NCBI GenBank assembly: GCA_018242725.1
Contig: JAFEBI010000006.1
Coordinates: 75,888 to 139,887 of the forward strand
Length of the DNA: 64,000 nt
Direction: 5' to 3'
Source: Nitrospira sp.
GTDB lineage: Bacteria > Nitrospirota > Nitrospiria > Nitrospirales > Nitrospiraceae
Shown: piece after piece, positions 34,745 through 43,690 of the stretch
How positions within the stretch are numbered: position 1 is the stretch's first letter
Layout: the number at the start of each line of letters is the position of its first letter
Program-made: the position numbers and the translations under genes
The notes under the pieces: model-generated
What the model saw: only the letters and a program-made list of their open reading frames with translations
Databases searched by the model: none
What the model was told of the DNA's origin: nothing

Positions 34745-37700
34745 ATGCACACTGTCTTACGAACAAAACAAATCGCGAAACACATGCTCGCTTACTATCG
34801 TGCCAATGGGCCAATTAAGACCGCTGCGGCCATATTTCGAAGAGTGTTGGGGTATCGGTGGGGGGATGAAAACCCAGTGAGCGGCCTGGAGAACGGGCGG
34901 ACGCAATATGTTCCTGCGCTCTCGATTGAATATGTAGTGAGATATGAAGAAGCGGACATGAAACGGCTGGGGCCCATCATGCAATCAGCCACCTTCATGC
35001 AGGAACTCTCTCTCAATATGGACTACATTTCATCGCTGGAAGTCCTCCTTACAACCGATGCGCGATCCAATACAAATACTAATCAGATTGCGCTGTTGTC
35101 GGATGGAGGTCATGTGCTGTACGAAGAGGAGCTCGCCTCACTGTCCGTTAAAGGTGACAGTTTCTATGCACTACGTCTGGGCGGCGATTTGAATACCCAG
35201 AACTCGCACCGGATCTATTTAGTACTGCGTTCATCCGATGGCACCGAAAACAACGGTATCATGGCATGGCGTAGCATAAAAGGTGAGAGCCCGCTCTATG
35301 CTCTGTCGCGGTGGCCTGGCACGGACGAATTAGTCAGTCCGGAGCGTCTCCTGCTCCAAGGAACATGTCTGGAAGGCTCACTCATTGTGCGCATCACAGG
35401 GAAGCGCATGAAGGGCGTGCAACAATATCCGCGACCACCGTTCCCATCCGGGTTTAGTCAGCAGTCGAGTGAGTCTCTTTGCGTCATTGCCATGATCGTT
35501 GATGCGCAAGGCGATATATCCGAAGAAGGTCACGCCCATCTTCTTGAGTCGGCTATGCGGAAGAAAGGACACCGGATTTATATCGTGTCCCCGCAAGAGG
35601 CTATCCGGCGGTGGAGTCATCTCAAGCCAGAGGTGCTGGTGTTCCATCGTACGAGGCTCTCTGAAGAGGTCCGTCAGTTACTGCTTCTGGCCAAAATGGC
35701 CTATGTGCCGACCGTGTATCTGTGCGAGGAAGAAATCCACCCAGATGTTGTGCTGCGCGAGGAAATCGAGATGCGCAAGGAATCGCCTCGGCGCACACTG
35801 ATGCGGGAGCGCTTCGCGCTGTTCAAAGCCAGCGATTTTTCTATCTGTGTAAGTGAGAACTTATGTAATTGGTCGCGCCGTAATTACAAGACGCCATTGA
35901 GAATGTATGAGATGGATTCGGATAGGCGCCACAGATCTTGGAATGCGATAGTCCGCACCGATATTGTTTCTGAGATTCGAACAGCGTATCGAAAGCGGCA
36001 CTTGCCGATGTTTAGTGTTGTGAGTGTGCTCTACGGCAAGGCCAAGCAGCTTCAGCCTGTACTGGAGTCATATTTTCGACAATCGTATGAAGGAGAAGTC
36101 GAGATTGTTTTTGTAGATGATCAGACCCCCGACGACTCTGAGCGAGTGATTGCGCAATGCATCCAGACGGCGAAACAAAGCGGCCGATATCGCAAACTGC
36201 CGCTGATTCGGGTCATTCGAAACGAGAAAAATCTGGGAAACTGTGTGTCACGCAACCGAGGTATACGTGAAGCACAAGGTGACGTCATTATCGTGATCGA
36301 TGCGGATTGCATGGTGAACAAGGATTTTCTGAGATGCCATGCTGATGCGCATTCCTTCGACGATTGTGAAGTGGTGATCGGCCCCTTCAATCTTGAGACA
36401 CACTGGCGGGATCCCTTGACCGTTCTAGAAGAGTATGAGTCGAAGTTGGAACGAGTGTTGGCCGATAGTCTGCCTCAGGATTGGATGAACGACCGAAGCT
36501 TTTTGAACTGTATTACCAGAAACTTCTCTATCAAGACTTCGTTTGTACGTGAAGAACTATTTGATCCGGCATTTTCCTATTCAAAAGATCCAGAGTCAGG
36601 ATTCGGCTGGGAAGACGTCGAGATGGGCTATCGGTTGTATATGAGGGGAGCGCGAATCAAATATGTTTCAGAGGCGTTTAGTCTCCATATTTCCCATCCT
36701 CCGAGCGTGGACGAACGGAGCAAACCACTGAGGTCGCTGCGCAATTATCGACGACTTTTCGAAAAGCACCCGGAATTGGTATATGTCGCGAGGCGATGGG
36801 CACTGGACATGTATGAGAACATTTGTGCATGGGGCGACAAATATGAGCTTCCCAAGAATGACGACAGGCGTGTTCTCGATAGCATGTTTCAGCGGTCTGT
36901 TCCCCAACCCTTTTCAGTCAAACGTAACAGGCCATTGAGGATTCTAACCTACCGCTGGCACGTGCCGCACCAGTATGAACTCTATAAACTGCCCTATCAG
37001 TTTACCCTGATCACAGATGCTGGGACGGCAATGACGCAGAGCTGGGAATTGCGTCACCGGCCAGTACCAAACAACGTTCAGTTTAGTTCCCGTGATGAGC
37101 TAGATGTGCGAGATTTTGATCTCGCGATTTTACACTTCGATGAGAATGCTTTGGCTCCGGAACGTACAAATGGTGTGATCGGCGGAGATTGGGGAAAGAG
37201 CTTTAAGTGGTTTCAGCAGAATGTCGACCTACCCAAAGTGGCTATTTGTCATGGAACTCCCCAATTCTACGGCCAGTACGACATTAAATACGATGGGGCC
37301 GACCTGATGCAAGTTATGGAAGATGAAAGATGTCGAGTTGTCGACTTCCTTGGAGATGTGTTGGTGATTACCAACTCCTACCAGGCACAGCGCGAATGGG
37401 GATTCATGAACTCGAAGGTGATTTGGCACGGGTTTGATCCGTCCGAGTTCCCACCGTCGACTTATGAGAAAGGAATCATTTCGCCATTCGGTCCACTGGT
37501 TTTATCTCGTCCACACTACCGTGGTTTTTTCATTTACGAGAAAGTGTTTTTGAAATTTCCGAGGGACTATCCACCGGCTACACTATACGTGCCGGATCCT
37601 GATGTGCTCTACAAGGGAAACAATTATGCGATAGGAATGTTTCAGAATTATGTGCATGAGCTTCGGCGGTATTCAGTGTACTTCAATCCGACGCTTCGAT

Positions 37701-37975
37701 CGCCTATGCCGCGGGCACGCGGCGAGGCTATGTTGTGCGGACTGGCTACCGTCAGCGCAAAGAATCACGATGTTGAGATGTTTATTAAGAACGGCATAAA
37801 CGGGTTTTACGCCGATGACGTCGACGAACTACGGGAACATCTACTTTTTCTCATGAAGAACCCAGTAAGCGCTAAGAAAATAGGAATGGAAGGGCGGCAA
37901 ACCGCTGCAGATGTTTTTAATCATGATCGCTATCTCGCTGAGTGGGAAGCAACTCTCTCTAAACTTATTGGCTAA
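34745..37975 (+). CDS. Giant multi-domain glycosyltransferase (GT-A plus GT-B)
   Basis: 1076 aa from ATG 34745 (GTG 34742 also possible). Residues about 50-210 are beta-rich and unrecognised. Residues about 240-400 look like half of a GT-B fold (SLCVIAMIVDAQGDISEEGH). Residues about 421-650 are a GT2 catalytic domain: FSVVSVLYGKAKQLQPVLES, FVDDQTPDDSERVIA, VIDADCMVNKDF and GFGWEDVEMGYRLYMRG. Residues about 728-1076 are GT4-like: RILTYRWHVPHQYELYKLPY and PTLRSPMPRARGEAMLCGLA. It could add two different sugars in succession. It is the first gene after the IS element. Confidence 0.82.
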   Translation: MHTVLRTKQIAKHMLAYYRANGPIKTAAAIFRRVLGYRWGDENPVSGLENGRTQYVPALSIEYVVRYEEADMKRLGPIMQSATFMQELSLNMDYISSLEVLLTTDARSNTNTNQIALLSDGGHVLYEEELASLSVKGDSFYALRLGGDLNTQNSHRIYLVLRSSDGTENNGIMAWRSIKGESPLYALSRWPGTDELVSPERLLLQGTCLEGSLIVRITGKRMKGVQQYPRPPFPSGFSQQSSESLCVIAMIVDAQGDISEEGHAHLLESAMRKKGHRIYIVSPQEAIRRWSHLKPEVLVFHRTRLSEEVRQLLLLAKMAYVPTVYLCEEEIHPDVVLREEIEMRKESPRRTLMRERFALFKASDFSICVSENLCNWSRRNYKTPLRMYEMDSDRRHRSWNAIVRTDIVSEIRTAYRKRHLPMFSVVSVLYGKAKQLQPVLESYFRQSYEGEVEIVFVDDQTPDDSERVIAQCIQTAKQSGRYRKLPLIRVIRNEKNLGNCVSRNRGIREAQGDVIIVIDADCMVNKDFLRCHADAHSFDDCEVVIGPFNLETHWRDPLTVLEEYESKLERVLADSLPQDWMNDRSFLNCITRNFSIKTSFVREELFDPAFSYSKDPESGFGWEDVEMGYRLYMRGARIKYVSEAFSLHISHPPSVDERSKPLRSLRNYRRLFEKHPELVYVARRWALDMYENICAWGDKYELPKNDDRRVLDSMFQRSVPQPFSVKRNRPLRILTYRWHVPHQYELYKLPYQFTLITDAGTAMTQSWELRHRPVPNNVQFSSRDELDVRDFDLAILHFDENALAPERTNGVIGGDWGKSFKWFQQNVDLPKVAICHGTPQFYGQYDIKYDGADLMQVMEDERCRVVDFLGDVLVITNSYQAQREWGFMNSKVIWHGFDPSEFPPSTYEKGIISPFGPLVLSRPHYRGFFIYEKVFLKFPRDYPPATLYVPDPDVLYKGNNYAIGMFQNYVHELRRYSVYFNPTLRSPMPRARGEAMLCGLATVSAKNHDVEMFIKNGINGFYADDVDELREHLLFLMKNPVSAKKIGMEGRQTAADVFNHDRYLAEWEATLSKLIG

Positions 37976-38253
37976 GGTCTTACATCAGGCAGAGTTGTAG
38001 TAACCCTATGCATTTCTGGCAGGATGAGGACAAATTCGTCGGTTGCTCTGACCCCGAATTGCTAGCACGTCTGTCGCACAGCCATCTTGAGCTGAACGGG
38101 GTTGAGGCTAGGAGCGTCGGTGAAGTCAGGCTGCTACGCACAGACTGTCTGAGTTTTTGAATCCTCCTTCACTGTGATTCTCATAAGGCAGCTCTGCTCT
38201 GACACCGATCAGTGGTTGGCAGAATTGCGAGGAGGCGTTAGGAAGGAGGATGA
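37976..38253 (+). other. Intergenic stretch with a 50-codon frame, nothing recognised
   Basis: This 278-base gap contains ATG 38008 to TGA 38160 (MHFWQDEDKFVGCSDPELLA and onward). It has no good ribosome site and no family I recognise. A strong Shine-Dalgarno sequence (GGAAGGAGG) lies at its right end for the next gene. No tRNA or terminator is apparent. Confidence 0.4.
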
Positions 38254-39924
38254 ATGATCCATCTTGATAACTGCCAGATCTGTGGGCATAACCGCTTCCT
38301 GCTATGGCATAAAATCAAGGAATGGTCTTTTGCGCGGTGCGAGGGCTGCGGATTTATCTTTCTGAACCCCAGGCCGCCGATCGACTATTTTAAGGAGTTC
38401 TACGATCCGCTCTCACAATACGATTATAAGGTCGAAGGAGTAGAGTACATCAAGAAGGAAGCCGATTTTATCAGTGCTTACCACCAGCAGTTCGAAGTCA
38501 TTGAGACTGTTGCACAGAAGGGAAGTCTCTTGGAAATTGGATCGGCATGCGGATACTTTCTCGAGACTGCACGGCAACGGGCTTGGAATCCCTACGGTGT
38601 CGAACTAAGCACGGGTGGGGCGAACTATTGCGAGCAGCGTTTCGGTATCAAGGTATTCAACGGCGACGTCTTAGACGCCGGCTTGCCTGCAAATTTCTTC
38701 GACCTCGTGGTCACAATTCACACGCTCGAGCATGTATATAATCCTGCGACGCTGGTCAAGGAGTGTGGAAGGATCACGAAGCCCGGTGGGATATTTATTG
38801 TGGAAGTTCCGTACATCCCTGACGAGAATGACCGGTCCGCCGTCAATCCCGCCGATCTGCCGGCACATCTGAGCCTGTTCACGAAACGGACATTGGGCGA
38901 CGTGCTCGTACGGTACGGGTTTACGGTGATCAGGACTGAGAATAATGAGAAGGACTGCATTATCAGAATGACGGCTGAAAAGCAGGGTCTATCAATCGTC
39001 AGGAGGATGTTCCGCCAGCTAAAAAACACGGTAATGCCTCAATTGCATTGGCTTGCGCTGTTGCTCCGCACACTCCGGAGCCACCTGGGAAATGCTGTGG
39101 TTACCAGTGAAGCTAGGCCAAAGGGCATTCCGGGATTGGACGAATATGCATATCAAACGCATTCACCTCCGAGGAATAGCATGCCTGAAAGGAGTCTGAA
39201 GTTCGCCAAGCGAGAAGGAGGGAGGTATGCCTGGCATCAGTTCGGCAATTATATCCCCCCACTCTACTCGTTTTTGACCGATGAGGAATGGAACATTCTG
39301 GAGGGTTGGTATGACGACACGGAAAAGGAGAAGCTCCTCCGAGAATGCAATATCCCGTTTCTGAGCGTCGTGCAGGGATTTATTATGGGTAGTGTCATTG
39401 ACAGGATTGTGCAGCTCGGACATTTTGCGGGATATTCTACACTGCTGATCGGGTTCATGATGAGAAAGATGCAGAAGAAGCGGACGTTCCTTACAATCGA
39501 TATTTCTCGTCGTTGCTGTGACTACACGAGAAAATGGGTGGAGATTGCCAAGATCGAGGAGTATGTCTCCATTGAGTTGGGGGATTCAGCGGACCCCAAG
39601 ATGATCGCCAAAGCGGAAGAACTATTTCAGGCGCCACCGAAGGCCATCGTGCTCGACTCGTCGCATCAATACGAGCATACGATGAGCGAGCTCCGGCTCT
39701 GGTATCCGGCGCTGGACAACGGAGGGTTCATTTTCTTGCACGATTCAGGGGAGTACGCGAAGGAGTTCGACTCGACGAAGAAAGGCGGCGTGCATGTCGC
39801 GATGCAGGAATGGCTTGCACAGACAAGGGAAGCGCGGGCGATCAATATTTATCCGCCTGCCCATACGTACGCAGACCCTATTTATAAAGACCCGTGTGGG
39901 CTGGGGATCATTCAAAAACTGTGA
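38254..39924 (+). CDS. Two-domain protein: zinc-ribbon C-type methyltransferase plus Methyltransf_24-like domain
   Basis: 556 aa with a strong ribosome site GGAAGGAGG. Residues 1-40 bear zinc-ribbon cysteines (CQICGHNRFLLW, then CEGCGFIFLNPRPP). Residues about 85-200 are a first SAM domain (SLLEIGSACGYFLETARQRA, VVTIHTLEHVYNPATLV). Residues about 380-556 form a second SAM-type domain (GHFAGYSTLLIGFMM, TIDISRRCCDYTRKW, KAIVLDSSHQYEHTMSELRL, GGFIFLHDSGE) resembling cephalosporin-hydroxylase-like and Methyltransf_24 proteins. Each domain is usually a separate gene. It probably makes two modifications on one glycan component. Confidence 0.8.
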   Translation: MIHLDNCQICGHNRFLLWHKIKEWSFARCEGCGFIFLNPRPPIDYFKEFYDPLSQYDYKVEGVEYIKKEADFISAYHQQFEVIETVAQKGSLLEIGSACGYFLETARQRAWNPYGVELSTGGANYCEQRFGIKVFNGDVLDAGLPANFFDLVVTIHTLEHVYNPATLVKECGRITKPGGIFIVEVPYIPDENDRSAVNPADLPAHLSLFTKRTLGDVLVRYGFTVIRTENNEKDCIIRMTAEKQGLSIVRRMFRQLKNTVMPQLHWLALLLRTLRSHLGNAVVTSEARPKGIPGLDEYAYQTHSPPRNSMPERSLKFAKREGGRYAWHQFGNYIPPLYSFLTDEEWNILEGWYDDTEKEKLLRECNIPFLSVVQGFIMGSVIDRIVQLGHFAGYSTLLIGFMMRKMQKKRTFLTIDISRRCCDYTRKWVEIAKIEEYVSIELGDSADPKMIAKAEELFQAPPKAIVLDSSHQYEHTMSELRLWYPALDNGGFIFLHDSGEYAKEFDSTKKGGVHVAMQEWLAQTREARAINIYPPAHTYADPIYKDPCGLGIIQKL

Positions 39925-39990
39925 GGAAAAGGGTTGGCGGAGTCCGGAAGTTCGAGTAGATCGGTTCGTGCTCTGCCTGATTGGAACCTG

Positions 39991-40251
39991 TTATAGCCAC
40001 TGCTGGAAGCCCACCTGTTGGACGAACAGTTCTTTTGGCCGATCGTTGCGTGCGGGAGCGTGAGACTCGGAGCCTCCGACAGTGTTTTCCTCCCGCCAAA
40101 TAGATCAATTGCTGTCTCCGCTTCGTAATCTAACTGGGATGGAGCTGGAAGCGTTCGGCCAATTCTACCACTGTCTTTCCCCCTTTGGCCGCGGCCACCG
40201 CTCCCCTGGGCTTTTGAAACTTGCTCCGTGATTATGTTTCGTGCATTTCAT
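39991..40251 (-). pseudogene. Decayed IS3-type transposase orfA remnant
   Basis: Reading the minus strand from ATG 40251, the frame begins MKCTKHNHGASFK. After a shift it continues AAAKGGKTVVELAERFQLHP, with a TAG where S-Q-I-T is expected. After a further shift comes LFGGRKTLSEAP, followed by HATIGQK. These blocks match, in order, the conserved orfA of IS3-family elements (FKA-x-VAL-x-A-x-KG-x-KT-x-ELA-x-F-x-VHP-x-QI, then the LHAKIG region). At least two frameshifts and one nonsense codon are present. No orfB partner is visible. The rest of the 505-base gap 39925-40429 holds nothing else I can identify. Confidence 0.7.
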
Positions 40252-40429
40252 GGCCATGCTTCTTTATGTCGCCACTGCTTGGTAGCTTTGGTGAAGCTGG
40301 GCAAGTACGGGTCACTCTGTTCGAATTTTCGGAGCACCTTCTGAGAAATGCAGTAGATCACATTGTGATATTGAATAGGTCCTTGACGCTATTCCATCTT
40401 GTTAGGCGTAATGAGTCGAATCCCTGTGC

Positions 40430-41344
40430 ATGCTCGAAATGATTGTTGCCGTCGTAGTTACGTATCAACCGAGTTTTATTGCGCTAGCGCGGTTACTAGA
40501 TGCGATAAAGTCTCAGGTTGAACAGACAATTGTAGTGGATAATGGTTCCGCCGTTGATGTGGAGGCTTTTCTTGCCGATCGTGATGATCTAAGTATTCAC
40601 TGCCTGTGTCTCGGCAGTAATCATGGTGTGGCAACAGCTCAGAATGCTGGTATCTCATGGGCTCATGAACGAGAGGCTGAATTCGTGGTGCTGTTTGACC
40701 AGGATAGCGAGCCTGCACGGGACATGATCGGTGAGTTATTGGAAGCTCACCGGCATCTTGCCACGCAAGGCGTCATGGTTGCTGCAGTTGGGTGCCGTCA
40801 TTATTGGAGTGGGAATCCACAACCCAGCGGATTCGTACGATTCTCAAGTGCTCCCGGCAGCCGTGTGGTTTCATGTTCCGGTAATCAGCGTACCATAGAG
40901 TGCGACTTCGTTATTTCGTCTGGTGCATTGATTCCGATGTGCATGATCGGAAAAGTCGGGATGATGGATGACAGCTTGTTCATCGATCATGTTGATACGG
41001 AATGGTGCTTGCGAGCCCGATCCAAGGGGTGCAAAATTTATGGAGCCTGGTTTGCCGTGATGCAACATAATTTGGGAATGCACAGAAAACGTATTTGGTT
41101 CTTGCGTTGGCGTGACGTTTCTGTGCATAGGCCTTATCGGTATTACTACATGGTGCGCAACAGCATGTTGTTATATCAGAGGGATTACCCAGATCATGCA
41201 TGGCGAGTTTTTGATTTCCAGCGTCTTCTCATGATGACGGTGTTTTTTGGGCTCTGTATTCCTGGAAGAGGTGCGCGCCTAAGGATGATGCTCAAGGGCC
41301 TCCGCGATGGACTAAATGGTATTACAGGGAAATTGGTCGATTGA
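40430..41344 (+). CDS. Glycosyltransferase family 2, rhamnosyltransferase type
   Basis: 304 aa from ATG 40430 (ATG 40439 possible). The N-terminus reads IVAVVVTYQPSFIALARLLD with IVVDNGSAVDVEAF. The catalytic motif is FVVLFDQDSEPARDMI, and SLFIDHVDTEWCLRARSKGC is the acceptor-side motif of the rhamnosyltransferase group (RfbF/WbbL-like). The presence of rfbBDA in the same locus fits a dTDP-rhamnose donor. The C-terminus carries hydrophobic segments that may tie it to the membrane. Confidence 0.85.
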   Translation: MLEMIVAVVVTYQPSFIALARLLDAIKSQVEQTIVVDNGSAVDVEAFLADRDDLSIHCLCLGSNHGVATAQNAGISWAHEREAEFVVLFDQDSEPARDMIGELLEAHRHLATQGVMVAAVGCRHYWSGNPQPSGFVRFSSAPGSRVVSCSGNQRTIECDFVISSGALIPMCMIGKVGMMDDSLFIDHVDTEWCLRARSKGCKIYGAWFAVMQHNLGMHRKRIWFLRWRDVSVHRPYRYYYMVRNSMLLYQRDYPDHAWRVFDFQRLLMMTVFFGLCIPGRGARLRMMLKGLRDGLNGITGKLVD

Positions 41345-41629
41345 ATCTGTATTTGGTCAGGCTGTCATGTCTTGGTTCATATTACCGTCCTGGCTTTCCG
41401 AGATATCGGTACAAAATGAAGAAGTTGTCAGCACAGTGTTGTTGCCTACTCGAGAAAAGATCTGCATAGATCCATCTGATCCGGTTCGGTGAAGATGAGC
41501 CGTGGTACTGTCTATGTTCTGGCTGGAGAAGAACGGACTGACATTCTATGACGGGAGAAGCTGATGGGTTCCAAAAGCTGGTAGAACCCCTACCAATTTC
41601 GGCCGAAGCTCCCTCCACATTTTAGCGGG
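41345..41629 (+). other. Intergenic stretch, no gene recognised
   Basis: This 285-base gap has a 41-codon frame beginning MSWFILPSWLSEIS and no convincing ribosome site. No family match, repeat or terminator is apparent. It could be residue of an eroded gene. Confidence 0.35.
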
Positions 41630-43318
41630 ATGTACGATTCATCTTCCGGAGATGTTGTTGTGAAGAAGGGTAACAGGACTCTGCTTCAGACTCCAACGCC
41701 ACAGCGAATAAGTGCTACGGGAAAGGTCGTCGGCTCCGTCCGCCTTCTTCATGCGTGCCTCGCACTAATGCTTTCGTTAGGACTCTTCAATTGTAGCGGT
41801 GATGGCGAAACCTCACGACAGCCGGGCAATACCGCACCCGTTCGCCCGATTCGTTTTAGCGGTCCCATCATTGCGAATGATTCGTACATGCCTGCTGTCT
41901 ACGATTATCGTAATGCCGATGGCTATGTCGAACCTCTCGGCCTGCAGAACGACGGGAGTGGTATTCTGACAAACGTGTCCGCGATGACACTCGGATTATC
42001 GCCTCTTTTCAGCATAGGCCGTGTCAACAGAGACTGCCGATTAGCGGATTTCAATGGCGACGGCTTTACTGACCTCGTGTGCAATACCTATTCTCCAGCA
42101 GAGGTCTATACCGTCAATCTTCCGACTGCTGGTGAGTCGGAAATGGGTCCCATTTGCACCGATGCAAGCGCTTCTTTTATGGCCGATTCCGTCGCGTTGC
42201 TGTTTCTAAATAACCAGAATGGTGCGTTCACCGAGGACCGCTCTTTTACAAGAAAAGCAATACGAGGGTATGGGGAGACCATTGTTGTCGCGGACTTCAA
42301 TAATGACGGTTTCCTCGATATATTCCTGCCATATTATTCGCACTGTAGCAAGAATGAGCACTCCTATCTGCTTATCAACGATGGGAACGGTAATTTCACG
42401 GATATTGCTGACAATGCCGGTGTCGCGCTCAGGGGTATCTCGGTGTTTTTCCGTGTTGAAGGTGCGCAGGCACTGGATTTTAATAACGATGGATGGATGG
42501 ATTTTTACGTGGGGGGGCATTTCTTCATAAATAATCAGTGTATTGGGGAATCGTGTCATCCAACCTTTAGCGATCAAAGGGCGGCGCTTGGGCTCCCTTT
42601 GCTGTTTGATGAAGGGGTGAAATTCTTAGACTGGAATAATGATGGATTGATAGATATTGTTGTGCACCATCCGGAAACGGGGCCCACCCTCTATCAGTTC
42701 AACGGCAGAATGTTCGAGCAATTGCACGTAATCCCTACGTTCCATTCAGGGACATATAATAACTCTTACGGGATGAACATTTACGACCTAAACAACGACG
42801 GCACGGAAGATATTTTCCTATCCGGTGGCAGCTCAACTCATGAGAGAAAGACAGTCATTCTCTTGAATGATGGCACGAGTTTTCAACGGGCGAACGAGAC
42901 TTTGATGGATGGTTGGGGCGGTGACATCATTGCATTTGGCGACACGAACAAGGATGGTCGCATTGATGTCATAAAAAGAATCGTCGAGACTGGGATGTTG
43001 GCACATTTCCGTAACGAGACCACTATGCCAGTGGATACTTCTCTCTCGATTGACGTCGTAGGGTCCACTGGCGAAAAGAACCAACAGGGACGCGTTGTGA
43101 AGATAACGCCCCAACATCACACGAACATTACGTTCACGCGCATTGTGGATAGTGGCTCTGGGTTTATGGCTCAAAACCAGTATGATCTGCTTGTTGGAAC
43201 TCCATATCCAGAAGCCCATACCGCAAAGGTTTATTTCCACACCGGCATGGTCCAATTTGTCATAAATCCTGGTGAGAGAAAGCGCGTATATCCAAATGGG
43301 ACCGTCGTTGACTATTGA
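41630..43318 (+). CDS. FG-GAP/VCBS-repeat beta-propeller protein, probable lipoprotein
   Basis: 562 aa from ATG 41630; GTG 41660 may be the true start. A hydrophobic signal (LLHACLALMLSLGLF) precedes Cys55, but the lipobox LFNC is imperfect. At least six calcium-binding FG-GAP repeats are visible: DFNGDGFTDLV (about residue 140), DFNNDGFLDIF (222), DFNNDGWMDFYV (283), DWNNDGLIDIVV (335), DLNNDGTEDIFL (386) and DTNKDGRIDVI (438). They would fold as a seven-bladed propeller resembling integrin alpha. The C-terminus resembles an ASPIC/UnbV end. It is probably exported and bound to the cell surface, where it could bind the glycan. Its role is inferred. Confidence 0.82.
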   Translation: MYDSSSGDVVVKKGNRTLLQTPTPQRISATGKVVGSVRLLHACLALMLSLGLFNCSGDGETSRQPGNTAPVRPIRFSGPIIANDSYMPAVYDYRNADGYVEPLGLQNDGSGILTNVSAMTLGLSPLFSIGRVNRDCRLADFNGDGFTDLVCNTYSPAEVYTVNLPTAGESEMGPICTDASASFMADSVALLFLNNQNGAFTEDRSFTRKAIRGYGETIVVADFNNDGFLDIFLPYYSHCSKNEHSYLLINDGNGNFTDIADNAGVALRGISVFFRVEGAQALDFNNDGWMDFYVGGHFFINNQCIGESCHPTFSDQRAALGLPLLFDEGVKFLDWNNDGLIDIVVHHPETGPTLYQFNGRMFEQLHVIPTFHSGTYNNSYGMNIYDLNNDGTEDIFLSGGSSTHERKTVILLNDGTSFQRANETLMDGWGGDIIAFGDTNKDGRIDVIKRIVETGMLAHFRNETTMPVDTSLSIDVVGSTGEKNQQGRVVKITPQHHTNITFTRIVDSGSGFMAQNQYDLLVGTPYPEAHTAKVYFHTGMVQFVINPGERKRVYPNGTVVDY

Positions 43319-43690
43319 CTGAAGAATTGGGTTGATGTTTACACGGTTTTGGCGCGCGTTTTGTGATGGGGATGGCAAAGGGAACTGATCATGAGGTGCG
43401 GTATCAAGATTTTGCATTGCCGGTTGGATCATCCTGACCGTCTCCGTGGCCGCGCCTTTGGATTTGGTTGGGAATGCTGAGAATAGATTGTCATGGCAGG
43501 CAGATGTAACAATGATGGACGGCAATACTCCTTCCTGAATAGTTGTGCTGGCGGCAGAAGACCTGCTCTGGCGGTTTTGAGTATGTGCACTGCCTACTGT
43601 CATTATTCTTTGACTTGCGTGTGGGTCTCGCCTAAGTTTTGCTCCCTGGCACAGAATTGTGAGGCGTCCCGCTAAAGAAGGAACATATTG
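43319..43690 (+). other. 372-base gap with traces of a decayed secreted-protein gene
   Basis: One frame reads IAGWIILTVSVAAPLDLVG and then NRLSWQADVTMMDGNTPS before a stop at about 43534. The first part looks like a signal peptide, and LSWQA-x-DG-x-TP loosely recalls a fibronectin type III start. There is no in-frame start codon and no ribosome site. No other gene is supported here. Confidence 0.25.

Noticed and set aside
38008-38160. 50-codon open frame in the gap after the giant glycosyltransferase
   Set aside because: No ribosome site, no recognisable family and no conserved pattern; kept only as a note in the gap description.
40221-40442. 73-codon plus-strand frame before the rhamnosyltransferase gene
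   Set aside because: It overlaps the minus-strand transposase relic and runs into the next gene; it shows no protein-like pattern.
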